This document shows positions 10,385-20,265 of a stretch of 64,000 nt of DNA, piece by piece. Each line of letters starts with the position of its first letter. Positions within the stretch are counted from its first letter, which is position 1. The translations under genes and the position numbers were made by a program. Source of the stretch: Pseudomonas triticicola (lineage in GTDB: Bacteria > Pseudomonadota > Gammaproteobacteria > Pseudomonadales > Pseudomonadaceae); NCBI RefSeq assembly GCF_019145375.1, contig NZ_JAHSTX010000001.1, positions 843,001 to 907,000 of the forward strand, in the 5' to 3' direction. The notes under the pieces were generated by a model that saw only the letters and a program-made list of their open reading frames with translations, made no database searches and had not been told where the DNA came from.

Positions 10385-10404
10385 TGTTGGAAATGTGAGA
10401 AGCG

Positions 10405-10432
10405 AACGGCACCGAAAGGTGCCGTTTTCTTT
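10405..10432 (+). terminator. Intrinsic terminator of the glp-type operon
   Basis: AACGGCACC, loop GAAA, GGTGCCGTT, then TTTCTTT. The nine-base-pair perfect stem lies 21 bp after glpV. The T tract is only on the plus side. Confidence 0.92.
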
Positions 10433-10446
10433 GGTGCCTCGTAAAT

Positions 10447-10544
10447 CGCTATCGCGAGCCGGCTCACTCCTCAGGGTTTGCGGTGGCCCCAACATCTGTG
10501 CTGCGACACAAATTCTGTGGGAGCGAGCCGGCTCGCGAAAGCGG
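10447..10544. repeat. Inverted REP pair (diverged)
   Basis: An inverted arm at 10447-10476 (CGCGAGCCGGCTCACTCC) and a forward arm at 10516-10544 (TGTGGGAGCGAGCCGGCTCG) are variants of the REP motif with GCCGGC in the centre instead of GCCTGC. The arms are arranged in the opposite sense to the pair at 4114. Confidence 0.8.
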
Positions 10545-10595
10545 TGGGTCAGAACCCACAGGTGCGAGGTCAAACCAGAACAGCCAGATCGCCCT

Positions 10596-10802
10596 TCATC
10601 GCCCCAATGCTCCGTGACGAAACGCAGGTTGGGCGAGAGCTTTCGCCTTTTGAGTGCGGACGGCGTGGGTCGGTAACAAATCGTACAAAACCGAAGGTAC
10701 ACACGCCTCACTGGCATCTTCGTACCAGTAGGCGACCTGCCGCACCGGCAAGCCTCGGGAATCAGTGACGCTCAGATGCGGCGTCCGCGCATGCTTGCTC
10801 AC
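10596..10802 (-). pseudogene. TcC (tccC-like) 5' stub
   Basis: The frame opens at GTG 10802, overlapping the TcB stop as GTGA, and runs 68 codons. Its first 25 or so residues, SKHARTPHLSVTDSRGLPVR and then QVAYW, match the conserved N-terminus of TccC-type Rhs effector subunits. After YWYEDAS the match is lost and the frame soon stops. A full TcC has roughly 900 residues with an Rhs core and a toxic C-terminus, none of which is present. The stub lies exactly where a tcC gene normally follows tcB, so it is probably the remnant of a deleted TcC. The REP pair lies some 50 bp beyond its 3' end. Confidence 0.7.
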
Positions 10803-13800
10803 CTCCCAGTCCACCAGTTGCGTCGCCGTTGTTCCGGTGGCGGGTCGAACAGGTCGTTTTCGTCGAAGGCGACGTTACACCAGATCCAGTACCAGACTTC
10901 CCGGCGCAGCGGTTTGAGCGTCGGCGGATTGCCTTGCAGCATTTGCTTCGCCAGCACGGTTGCGGTCGGTCGGCCCACCGCGTCGTAGAACTGCTGGTCG
11001 TGAAAAGCATGCTTGCGCATCGAGCGATCATTGATGTAACGCGGTTGATCGGCGAAGTAGGGCCGGTAAATCCGCACAGTCTGGCCTTTGTTGTTGTATT
11101 CCACTGGCTCGCTGACACGCCAGCGTCGCTGGGCCTCGGCGTCTATCGGCTGGTCATTGTCGTCGAGGACCAATTCGCCGTTGTCATCGACCTGCCACGC
11201 CACGCCCGGCGGGACCTCATGTTTGGTTTGCAGAGTGCGGCCGAAACCGTCCAGGCAAGCAATGCTGACTCGCACTTGTAGCTCAGGGTCACCTGGGTAG
11301 CGGTCGGCCAGCAGGGCGACGGCATGCACTGGCTCACGCCGTGCATTATCGATCTGCTGCTGGAGCTCGGTTTCATTCAGATCGGGATTTACCAAGGCGC
11401 CAAGGTGCTGTCGGGCACGATCGCAAATGTGTCCTTCGGGCAGAATGTACCCTTGGCTTTTCGCCCAGTCCCACCACTCTTGGGAGCGTGAGGACGTGCG
11501 GGAGATGCGACCCATCCAACTGAACGTATCCCAGAAAGCGGCGCTGGCGAAATTGCCGATGGCCTGTTTCGGGTCGGCGATGGCAATGGCGGGGTCGCGG
11601 TCTTGCGGCGGGATGTAGGTTTGCAGCGGGTCAAAACCCACCGGCTCTCCAAGTTCGGTGCCATGGAAACTGCTTACCAGCGGTTCACCGAAGGCGTTAT
11701 AGCGTGCTTCTTGCAGGTTGCGGTTGGCGTCTTCAATGGTCGCAGGGAGGAAGGTGCGGTAATCCACGTCCAGGCTGCGGGTAGTGCAACCGTCCGGTAA
11801 GGTCACTGCGGTTGTTACACACCAATACGCGTCGTAGGTAATCAGGGTTTCACCGTGACTGCGGGTTTCACGGTATTTCTGCAGGTTATGAAAACCGTCG
11901 AGTGCGTGGTAGGTGGGGAAGCCTCTGTGCACTGACCACAGATAATTCTTCGCGTCGTCAGGATCGTCGATCGGACCGTTCTCTTGCTCGGGCAGGAACA
12001 GCGGCATGATGTGGTAACCGACCTCCTGCGATTCGAGTTTTTCTTTCAGGTTGAAGGGTAATTGGCCATCCACCTCGAGTTTGTCATACGCGCTGAGGGC
12101 CCCGGCGTCCAGTTCGGCCGTCTCCATGTAGGCGGGCAAGCCCTCGAAAGTTGCGGCGCCCGGATCCAGCGTTGCACCGCTGCGAGGGTCGATGTAGCGC
12201 TGCAGCGTCAATGCAGACAACAGCGCTTGCTGCGCCCATTCACCATCCTCGCGGGCCATTTGCAAAATATGTTCCTGGTGGATCGTTGCGGCACTCAGCG
12301 CCGCTTTTTCCAGCACCAGCGAATTGCTGCGCAGGCGGCAAGCCAATCCAAGGCGCCAGGCCTCGTTACCGGGCAAATGAATCGGTTCTGACCGGAGCTG
12401 CGTCAGGTACCATTTTTGTTGCGCATCGTCGTGAGCATCCCTCCACCAGTTCTGCTGATGCTCTTCGGTGAACGGCGGCGCATCGCTGCTGGTTTTGCGT
12501 CGCGCGTAGTTCACGGTGAAAGCATGCACCACACAGCCGTAGGGGTCCCATTCCAGATTCAACTGGTGCTGGCACATCGGATCGTCGGCAATTGCCGGTT
12601 CGTACTGATAACTGATGGATTCCACGTCCAGGGGCAACACTACCGCGTAAGGCTGGTACTTGCCTTTGGGGCGCAGCACCCGTGCGCCGTAGCGATGTTC
12701 CTGGACCACATAGGGGACTGCGGTCGTCGCGTCGTCATCGGCGGCGAACACTTCCGAGCGCATCACTCGGCCACTCAGGGTGCGGGCGATCTCTCGCGCA
12801 GTCTCCTCATCGGCTACGGTGAAAGGTTGCGCGATGCGATCATTGAAGTGATACAGCTGCAGCAGTGTGGGTTTGAGATCGACTGCATCATCATCACCGC
12901 TGTAATAACCGGTTCTCGACGGGTCGATGGTCTCGCCTGTGTGAAACCAGGTCTTGCTGAGAATCGGCGCCGTGAACTCGGTTGCTGACATTTCGGTGTC
13001 GCTTTGCAACAGCAGACGAAAACCACGGAACTCGCGCTCGAAACGGTCGTAGGAACCGCCGCGATAGCTGAAGAGCTGTGTCAGTGTGTTGCCGGTGATC
13101 TCGTCATTTTGGATTTGCTTGTGTACCAGGTGCATGGCCATCGGCAGTCCGGACACTGGATTTTCAACACCGGCTGCCTGTTGCTCGCGTTTTTCATCCA
13201 GCCATTCCTGCGCCGAACTGCGGTAATTCACACTGGAGCTGCAACCCATGTTGTTGCAGCTTCTGTTCAGCAGATAGGGTTTGGCGTCGACGAAATCGTA
13301 ACGCCAGTGCCTGGGCGACATGTGCGGCAATGTCACCACCAGGCTGGAGCAGCCCAGGCCTTGCAGATCTGCGCTGGTGACCTGCCAGAGCGGGTCATGG
13401 GCGAGGCCATCAGGCCAGGGAAGATCAATGGAGGTCTGGGCGAAACCGCTGCCGGCGTGGTTCATGAAAATACGCAGGCGCTCGGCTTCCATGTAGATCA
13501 GGTCCGCCGCACCCGAGCCGTCGAGGTCCGCCAGCAATACCCGTGAGGCGTTGAATTCATCGTAGGCGAAGGGCAGGGTGCACAGCACAAAGCCTTTGCC
13601 GAAACGGCCATGTCCCAGATTCGGCCAGCACTTGATTTCGTTATGACGGATCCGCACCAGATGTTGCTGACCGCTGCCGACGAGATCGGCGAATGCAATG
13701 ATTTCGCTCGGTGTATTGCTCAGCACAGGCAGCTCATCATCATCGCCTGCGGCGGTTTTTTCCGCATGCGGCACGTCGACGCCCTCGTCGAACCCGGCCG

Positions 13801-15409
13801 CGCGGCGGTTGGCATACAAACGCACGCTGCGCGGGCCGACCAGCGTCAGGTCGCTCAGGCCGTTACCCACCAAGTCAGCGATCTGCGCCATCGGGTGGGA
13901 AAATTCGCCGGGAAATGCATCGAAAGGCACGAAGCCTGACCAGCTGCGGTCCGGGTCGAGGGTGAAAAATCCGCACATGCCCGGCGCGGCGAGCACCCAG
14001 TCGAGCTTGCCGTCGCCAGTCAGATCGGTAAGAGACTGATGCACGGGTTTGCCGGCGTCGGACATCGGCACGCCTTCAAGAAGTTTCCACTCGCTGTACT
14101 CGACCTGGTCGCTGCCGGTCTCTGCGCGCAACGGCTCGCGGTAATACCAGCCGTGGTCATAACGGCAGAGCACACCCGCCAGGCCCTCGCCGTATAGATC
14201 AATCAACTGATATCGATGACCATCGTCGAGGCCGGGCATGGCCGTGAACTCTTTCCAGCCCTGCGGCTGCGGGGCGAGGTCGAACGTGTTGTAGCTGAAC
14301 TCCATTGGCGGTCGGCTTTCGATCTGGCCGAGGCCATCATAGGCCTGCTGATGCGCCGCGCTCAGATGACTGTAACCCAGCGGGCTGAGGTGATATTGCA
14401 GGAGCAGGCGTTGCACCAGAACCGGATGGTCACCCAACTCTTTGGGGAAGTGATGAAACATCAGCACTTGTCGACACAGGCGTCGGTTGCCCAGTTCGAA
14501 ACCGTAGGCGTAGATCCAGTAAGGGTCGCTGCGCTCGGCCCATGGCTGTTGTTCTTCAAACGTTGGCACTTGTTCCAGATCGCTGCTGCGTTCGCCATAG
14601 TCGAACACCAGTTGAAAGTGCCACAACTGTTTTTCCCAGCTGCCGCGGTCCCAGGCATACAGGTGCGCGTAGGCTTTTTCGTTGCCATAACACACGCGTC
14701 TGAGATAGCGCTGAGCGCGATAGTCGCGATACTGCGGAGCCACTGGCAGCTCGGTTTCCGCCTTGTATTCGTAGATGATGTGTTCGCCGCGGGTATTCAG
14801 GCTTTCGTCGATCATCCAGACGCCGACGCGCTGCGGGTCGGCAGGGTCGGCCCGGCGTGAATTGGCGGTGGTGCCATAGATATGCAGGCTGCCGTCGGCA
14901 CCGTGAATCAGCCAGAAACCGGCTTTGTCGGTCTCGTTCGACCAATGTTCGATCAAGGCGAATGCACCCTCGACCCGTGGCCAGTGGCGAACGACGTCAT
15001 ACGCAGTCGTCAGGGGCAGGCCGTTGTATTGCTCAGTGGTGCGCAAGATCAATTCACCGGTGCTTTCATTGCGCTCGGGCAGCCATACATCACCGTCAGG
15101 CCCCACGACCTGGTCAGTGCCGTCATAAGTCGGCACGCCATCGACCGTGCGCAGGGTCACCGCGTCAACCGTCAACTGCCAGCCGATCCCGCAGGAGCTG
15201 TTGCCCGTGCCGCTGCTGTAGCCCAGACCCAATGGCGGGGCAAAACCGCGTCCTGGGGAAATCGGCAACGACAGTTCCAGCGACGCAGTGCCTTTGGTAC
15301 CTACGCCGGCCGATCCCTTGCCAATGCTCTGGATGGCGCCGCCGCCCTTGGGCAGGCTCGGTGTGTTGATCTGCATTGTCGACTGTTGCGGCTGCGGTTG
15401 TTGGTTCAT
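10799..15409 (-). CDS. tcaC: Insecticidal toxin complex subunit TcB
   Basis: This 1,536-residue TcB forms half of the hollow cocoon that carries a TcC toxin and docks on the TcA pore. The N-terminal third is a SpvB domain with the typical glycine-rich start (LPKGGGAIQSIGKG, SPGRGFAPPLGLGYSSGTG). FG-GAP-like repeats follow (LTGDGKLDW, DLVGNGLSDL, DLDGSGAADL), then the TcdB middle domains and a C-terminal Rhs-like region. ATG 15409 overlaps the previous stop as ATGA, with an AGGCGG element upstream. The alternative upstream frame start lies inside the TcA gene. Length is close to TcaC/TcdB. No intact TcC follows, so the product would need a partner encoded elsewhere. Confidence 0.9.
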   Translation of the reverse strand: MNQQPQPQQSTMQINTPSLPKGGGAIQSIGKGSAGVGTKGTASLELSLPISPGRGFAPPLGLGYSSGTGNSSCGIGWQLTVDAVTLRTVDGVPTYDGTDQVVGPDGDVWLPERNESTGELILRTTEQYNGLPLTTAYDVVRHWPRVEGAFALIEHWSNETDKAGFWLIHGADGSLHIYGTTANSRRADPADPQRVGVWMIDESLNTRGEHIIYEYKAETELPVAPQYRDYRAQRYLRRVCYGNEKAYAHLYAWDRGSWEKQLWHFQLVFDYGERSSDLEQVPTFEEQQPWAERSDPYWIYAYGFELGNRRLCRQVLMFHHFPKELGDHPVLVQRLLLQYHLSPLGYSHLSAAHQQAYDGLGQIESRPPMEFSYNTFDLAPQPQGWKEFTAMPGLDDGHRYQLIDLYGEGLAGVLCRYDHGWYYREPLRAETGSDQVEYSEWKLLEGVPMSDAGKPVHQSLTDLTGDGKLDWVLAAPGMCGFFTLDPDRSWSGFVPFDAFPGEFSHPMAQIADLVGNGLSDLTLVGPRSVRLYANRRAAGFDEGVDVPHAEKTAAGDDDELPVLSNTPSEIIAFADLVGSGQQHLVRIRHNEIKCWPNLGHGRFGKGFVLCTLPFAYDEFNASRVLLADLDGSGAADLIYMEAERLRIFMNHAGSGFAQTSIDLPWPDGLAHDPLWQVTSADLQGLGCSSLVVTLPHMSPRHWRYDFVDAKPYLLNRSCNNMGCSSSVNYRSSAQEWLDEKREQQAAGVENPVSGLPMAMHLVHKQIQNDEITGNTLTQLFSYRGGSYDRFEREFRGFRLLLQSDTEMSATEFTAPILSKTWFHTGETIDPSRTGYYSGDDDAVDLKPTLLQLYHFNDRIAQPFTVADEETAREIARTLSGRVMRSEVFAADDDATTAVPYVVQEHRYGARVLRPKGKYQPYAVVLPLDVESISYQYEPAIADDPMCQHQLNLEWDPYGCVVHAFTVNYARRKTSSDAPPFTEEHQQNWWRDAHDDAQQKWYLTQLRSEPIHLPGNEAWRLGLACRLRSNSLVLEKAALSAATIHQEHILQMAREDGEWAQQALLSALTLQRYIDPRSGATLDPGAATFEGLPAYMETAELDAGALSAYDKLEVDGQLPFNLKEKLESQEVGYHIMPLFLPEQENGPIDDPDDAKNYLWSVHRGFPTYHALDGFHNLQKYRETRSHGETLITYDAYWCVTTAVTLPDGCTTRSLDVDYRTFLPATIEDANRNLQEARYNAFGEPLVSSFHGTELGEPVGFDPLQTYIPPQDRDPAIAIADPKQAIGNFASAAFWDTFSWMGRISRTSSRSQEWWDWAKSQGYILPEGHICDRARQHLGALVNPDLNETELQQQIDNARREPVHAVALLADRYPGDPELQVRVSIACLDGFGRTLQTKHEVPPGVAWQVDDNGELVLDDNDQPIDAEAQRRWRVSEPVEYNNKGQTVRIYRPYFADQPRYINDRSMRKHAFHDQQFYDAVGRPTATVLAKQMLQGNPPTLKPLRREVWYWIWCNVAFDENDLFDPPPEQRRRNWWTGR

Positions 15410-18400
15410 AGCGAACCGCCTTCGCATCGCGCGGTGTAGCACACATGCAGGATGATATCGGGCAAGCGCTGAAGTATGTCGTCCTGACCGTCGGGGAACG
15501 TCAGGATCCAGCGTGAAATCGCGCCGGTGTACTCGAATGGCAGATAGCGTTCATCCTGGAAGTTGAGCTGAAACATGCCGTTGTCTTCCAGCGAACTCGA
15601 CAGGGCAATCTGCTGACTCGATCGCAGGTTTTCTTTGACACTGCTGTCGACGGTGGGGGCCATTTCAACTTTGCTGTAGGTTTGTTTCAGCACCGCCCGA
15701 ATATCTTGATAAGGCCCGAGCACGGCCGGTAGCGTCACGCTGATCGTCTTGATCCGGCGCAGGTAATGATTCTGCCCGGCGTAATCATCGTCGAACATGG
15801 GCTGAGTCAGTTCGAATTCGCACGTGCCGGTGCCCACCAGCGATTGCTTGATCTGTGCCCACGGTTTATTGATGGTTGAACCTGGGTCCTTGCCGCTCAA
15901 ATCCTTCAGTGACACGGTTTTCCTGATTTCCAGATCGCGGCGGTTGTGCTGCACGTACTGGCCGTACATCTGTTGCAGGCTCATCTTCAACTCTTCCCCG
16001 GCACCGAGGCCGCGGTAGGTGGCATTCCATGCGCCTGGATGGACGAAGGTCTGAGTGAAATTGCCCATTTCGTATTGCCAGCAGGCTTCGGCGGCCTGGC
16101 ACAGCGATTGTGCGGTGGTGAAGGCGGTGTGGTAGAAACCGGCGAATTTGCTGTTGAGCCAGTCGTAGGTCTGTGATCGGCTGAAGCGGTTGTTGCTCAG
16201 CAGGAAGTCATGGGTGGCCTTGGCCTGGTTGAGCGCGGTTTGCGCCTGACGCAGTTGCAGTTGCGTGGCTTTGTGTTGTTCTTCGTAGACGGCGAGCTGG
16301 GCTTTGATCTGTTCGGCTTCGAGTTTTGCCTGGTCGCGGGCCTGGGTCCATTCCTGGGTGCGACGCCGATATTGTTCGATTCGCTCCATGGTTTGGCCTG
16401 CGGCATAGGCCAGTTGTGACCACGTTTGTGCAACGGACGCAAAGCTGAAAGCTGCCCCCTCCAGGCGTGCTCCACCGACTGCCATGCCGACTATGTTGGG
16501 GGCTACTGTCGATGCGTGACCGATTCCCTGAGCAATGATTGCTGCGGTCTGGCCGAGATTTCCTGCCAGGTAAGCGGCTCCCGTAGCGATTTCCAGCGGG
16601 CTGACACCCTCTTTCAACAGTTTCTCGTAATAACCGACACGTCCAGTAATCAGGTCCTGACTCGCCAGCAACGCCTGCTTGTTTTTCTCATCAATCTTCC
16701 CGGCCTGAACCTGTATATCCACTGCCATCTTCGCCAGGTTCCACGCCTGTTGCTGTTGCATTTCCAGATATTGCGCTTGCTCCTTGCGTTCGATAAGCGA
16801 CAGTAGGGTTGAACCGAACTGGATCACGCTGTCCACCGCGTTCTGCGCCAAGGCGAACATGAAACTGAAGCGGCAATCGGGAATTTGCGGATTCAACAGA
16901 CGGCTGAGCGCCGCACCCGACAGGCCTTGGCCCCATGCGGCAAGCAACGCCCGCGGATCCAGCGGCGTGGCGAACAACGGCAGGTTCATGGGAGCGCCGG
17001 CCATATCGAGGTTATGTCGCAAGTTGTACAAGCGGCTCTCGGCTCGATCCCAGTGCATGATCAGTTCGGGGTTGAAGGGGCGACGCAGATATTCGATATC
17101 AATGCTCGTCAGTAACGGGTCATCGCCCTTTGGCAGCAGGCATAGCAAGGGCGCCGATTCGCAGGCCGCAGCCTTGCCGATGCGCAGTGGCGGGTGCTGC
17201 TGAAGCTGCTGATGCGTGGCGATCAGGCGCTGCTCGAAGTCACGTAATTGCGCATTTTTCGACGAACTCAATTCGTCGAGCGTGAGCGGCAACCAATCGT
17301 CGACCTGGCGCACATCCGGGCGCGGCCCCAGCAGGTCCATGATGTGCACGTAGCGCAACTTGGCCTCGGCCAGTCCATCCGGTGTCAGCTCGGCGTACGC
17401 CAGATCAGCCTGGCGACTCTCGATCTCGATGAACAGTTTCCACAGCGCCTTGCGAAAATGCACGGGAAAACTCAGGGCAATCTGATGCGGATCGTCCGGG
17501 TACAGAATGCTCAGGCTGGGGTCGATCGGGCCGGGCCATACCGGCTCTTCCAACGGCACGGCCTGCCAGTAACCGGGGTGTCCCGGGGCCGAGCTTTGTC
17601 GTGTCGGGTCAAACAGATACGCGAGCCACTGTTTCGCCTCGTCGTACTGCTGCTCTTCGTTCAAGCGATAGGCCACCAGCCATGGCAAGTACAGAAACAG
17701 CTCGAGGAAATACAGATAGTAGGCGCCCGAGAAATCCATGGCTTGCGATCCCTGACCATCAGGGATGGGTGGTTCTGTGTGCTGGGTCTGGGTTTCCCAG
17801 CTCAGCAGAGATTCCATGCCACCTTCGGCAAGGTTGATCAATTGCCGGGCGAAGGTGGTATTCATGCGCACTGGGGTCCGATGTGCCCCTTCGGGTTCTT
17901 GCCCGTCGCTCAACTCGATACCTGAGCCGCTGAAGTCAATGAATTGCGCCTTGCCCAGAGAAGGGCTGTCACCCAGAGACGGGTCGATCATGCTGTTGAT
18001 GCTGGGCGCTATTTGCAAGGTTGAGGGAGGCACTTCTGCCCATTCAACGGTCAGCGCCTTGAGCGCTCCGCCAATCAGCGTGGCTGCCAAGGGCCCAGCG
18101 TGATAAACCAGAACACCATAGATCAGCGGAATTTTCAGTTCCTTTGGATCCTCAGGCCACTCCACTGGCCAGCCGTCGGGCTGGAGGGTGGATTGATCGA
18201 CCGAGAACGAATAAGTCAGCGACGAATCCTCCGATAGGTGGTTGACGATGGCTGTAGACGCCAGCTTGCGCATTGCGCTGAATGTTTCAGGCGGCGTCGT
18301 TGAAGTGACATCCAGCGGGTGTGCGATGAAAAACTGGTAGCCAACGCTGCTGTTATAGCGCCCTGCTGAAGGATGAAGATCGATTTCATTGTGATCGGTG

Positions 18401-20256
18401 GTAGAACGCCAAAAGGACGTAAACAAAACCATGCTGGAGCCGATCAGTTCATAGAGGATCCTTCGGTTTGCATGTTTACCTGCAAGGCAAGCCATTGCTC
18501 CTTGCCTGGTGGCGGGTACGGTAAATTCAGTCGAATTCCCGTCAGGGTCGGCGATCAAGCTACGAAGCCGATCAGGGTATCCCTTGAAACAGAATGCCGT
18601 ATCTGCGACATCCATGAAGTCGGTACCAACAGGTTCAATGATGGAGCCTGGAAGTAGCGGAACTTCAAGATGATTTTCCGAAGGATCGAACACCAGCGTA
18701 ACTCTGATGAGCTCCTTGTTTTCATCATGTTTGTCGAAGACGGAAAGTCTGAAAATCTGCAGATTGTTGAATCCTGCCGCCAGCCTTGCGGTCAACTCGA
18801 TATTGGACGCCGCCCGGTTATAGACAAAGTCGACGTCTTTCACGCTGGTCTTGATTTGCGACTGCCACCCCTGATAATCCCAGGTGGTCTTTTCGCTATC
18901 CGGTGTCTGGTGCTCCACTGCACCAAACATTGGCGTGCCGGAGGGAAGCCAGTATTGGAAACGACCAGCGTTGCTATTGGCGAAAATGCTGCCGATCAGC
19001 CTCACGTGGGCTTCGCCGTTCTGGAGGACCTCGACGGAGGGAGGTGAGGCCGGTTTGATCTCCGGCGCCATGCCGAATGACGGGGGCAGCGGTGTCACAT
19101 TGAAGTTCTTGTCGATTTGTACCGTTCGCAGGAAATCATATGTATCTTCATTGCCCGGAATATCGGAAGGTACGCCCTGATAGTTCGAATACAGCATGAG
19201 CACCATCGACTCAGGCGACGTCGAGTGGTCATACACCGCAATGGTCTGGGTTTGCTCAGCAATTACTTCCAGAGGTTCTCCGATCATCGCTTCAGTCTGG
19301 CAGTAACTCTCGATGTATACCCGCGGCGTGCTCCAGGTATCGTCATATTTCTTGTAGCTGGCATATAGGCGGAACCGAGGATTCACCTTGACGCTCTGGT
19401 CGGCCTTGCCTTCAACGGGGGCCTGCATGGCGTCCGCATCCTGAAGCTCCAGCTCGGCCCAGATCACGAACAGACGATTGTTGAACCAGCACGGGCGAAT
19501 GGTGTGTTCCAGCGCCTTTTCCGAAATGGGCACGTTGGCTTTTTGCCAATCCGACCAGGCATTGGGCAGCGGCTTGTCATACTTGACCGGGGTTTCGTCT
19601 GCTGCACTCGCGGGCGCTTTGACCGCGCGCTGCGACATGTCCAGTGAGCGCCAGTAGTAAGCATTTTCGGCAGGGGATTTGCCGATGAAATAATAATTGC
19701 TGTTGGCAAAGTCTTCGCCATCGATGTAGCCATTGCAGATTTTCAGATTGGCGACTTCTTCGAACCGGGCAAGATAAGCCAGCACGGCGGTCTGTACGGT
19801 TTCTGGCTGTATTTGCGCCTGGTTGAGATCGTTCTCCAGTTGCTCGAAACTGGCGCTCTTGGTCAGGCGCAGGGTCGGGTCCAGATAGATGTCCGGGAAA
19901 GTGCGCAACTGCTGGAGGGCGGGCCAGATCGAGTAGCGATTGAGGCCGTCGCGCCAGGTGCTGGTTTGCAAAGGCGTAAAGCTGTCATCGCTGTAACCGG
20001 GCTCCAGGTTCAGCATCATGCTGTTGATTTGCTGTTGGTAGCTGGCAATGGCGCAGGCCACCGGACTGGTCGGGACATCCTGGCTGACCAGTACATCCAG
20101 CAACCAGAATTCATAAAGGTCGTTGGCGGTCTTGATCGTTTGAGCCAGCCCTTGCTCGATCAGGTAGGGATCGCTGGGTATTGCTTCGTGCAGATACAGG
20201 GCGAGCATCGCGTCACGCAGTGCTTCGTTAAGCGGCGCATCGAAGGCAGTCGTCAT
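15406..20256 (-). CDS. tcaB: Insecticidal toxin complex subunit TcA, C-terminal half (TcaB-like)
   Basis: This 1,616-residue protein corresponds to the C-terminal two-thirds of TcA pore proteins such as TcdA. It begins with the region preceding the neuraminidase-like domain (ALRDAMLALYLH, YIDPTLRL-type motif, YYWRSLDMSQR). It continues through receptor-binding-like beta domains and a long helical pore-forming region rich in Gln and Ala around residues 1,170-1,400. It ends in the TcB-binding domain, with DERYLPFEYTGAISRWIL and DIILHVCYTARCEGG. ATG 20256 has GAGGAACG just upstream and lies nine bases after the previous stop. This is therefore a genuine two-gene TcA as in tcaA/tcaB, and not a frameshift. 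Codon use and motifs look intact. Confidence 0.9.
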   Translation of the reverse strand: MTTAFDAPLNEALRDAMLALYLHEAIPSDPYLIEQGLAQTIKTANDLYEFWLLDVLVSQDVPTSPVACAIASYQQQINSMMLNLEPGYSDDSFTPLQTSTWRDGLNRYSIWPALQQLRTFPDIYLDPTLRLTKSASFEQLENDLNQAQIQPETVQTAVLAYLARFEEVANLKICNGYIDGEDFANSNYYFIGKSPAENAYYWRSLDMSQRAVKAPASAADETPVKYDKPLPNAWSDWQKANVPISEKALEHTIRPCWFNNRLFVIWAELELQDADAMQAPVEGKADQSVKVNPRFRLYASYKKYDDTWSTPRVYIESYCQTEAMIGEPLEVIAEQTQTIAVYDHSTSPESMVLMLYSNYQGVPSDIPGNEDTYDFLRTVQIDKNFNVTPLPPSFGMAPEIKPASPPSVEVLQNGEAHVRLIGSIFANSNAGRFQYWLPSGTPMFGAVEHQTPDSEKTTWDYQGWQSQIKTSVKDVDFVYNRAASNIELTARLAAGFNNLQIFRLSVFDKHDENKELIRVTLVFDPSENHLEVPLLPGSIIEPVGTDFMDVADTAFCFKGYPDRLRSLIADPDGNSTEFTVPATRQGAMACLAGKHANRRILYELIGSSMVLFTSFWRSTTDHNEIDLHPSAGRYNSSVGYQFFIAHPLDVTSTTPPETFSAMRKLASTAIVNHLSEDSSLTYSFSVDQSTLQPDGWPVEWPEDPKELKIPLIYGVLVYHAGPLAATLIGGALKALTVEWAEVPPSTLQIAPSINSMIDPSLGDSPSLGKAQFIDFSGSGIELSDGQEPEGAHRTPVRMNTTFARQLINLAEGGMESLLSWETQTQHTEPPIPDGQGSQAMDFSGAYYLYFLELFLYLPWLVAYRLNEEQQYDEAKQWLAYLFDPTRQSSAPGHPGYWQAVPLEEPVWPGPIDPSLSILYPDDPHQIALSFPVHFRKALWKLFIEIESRQADLAYAELTPDGLAEAKLRYVHIMDLLGPRPDVRQVDDWLPLTLDELSSSKNAQLRDFEQRLIATHQQLQQHPPLRIGKAAACESAPLLCLLPKGDDPLLTSIDIEYLRRPFNPELIMHWDRAESRLYNLRHNLDMAGAPMNLPLFATPLDPRALLAAWGQGLSGAALSRLLNPQIPDCRFSFMFALAQNAVDSVIQFGSTLLSLIERKEQAQYLEMQQQQAWNLAKMAVDIQVQAGKIDEKNKQALLASQDLITGRVGYYEKLLKEGVSPLEIATGAAYLAGNLGQTAAIIAQGIGHASTVAPNIVGMAVGGARLEGAAFSFASVAQTWSQLAYAAGQTMERIEQYRRRTQEWTQARDQAKLEAEQIKAQLAVYEEQHKATQLQLRQAQTALNQAKATHDFLLSNNRFSRSQTYDWLNSKFAGFYHTAFTTAQSLCQAAEACWQYEMGNFTQTFVHPGAWNATYRGLGAGEELKMSLQQMYGQYVQHNRRDLEIRKTVSLKDLSGKDPGSTINKPWAQIKQSLVGTGTCEFELTQPMFDDDYAGQNHYLRRIKTISVTLPAVLGPYQDIRAVLKQTYSKVEMAPTVDSSVKENLRSSQQIALSSSLEDNGMFQLNFQDERYLPFEYTGAISRWILTFPDGQDDILQRLPDIILHVCYTARCEGGSL

Positions 20257-20265
20257 GATCGTTCC

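Noticed and set aside
10555..10800. Complete small toxin or immunity gene downstream of TcB
   Set aside because: Apart from the TcC-like first 25 residues the frames show no family sequence, and no independent ribosome site was found.
20257..20265. Frameshift splitting a single TcA gene
   Set aside because: The two frames are separated by nine bases with a stop, a good ribosome site and an ATG; two-gene TcA (tcaA/tcaB) is a known arrangement.
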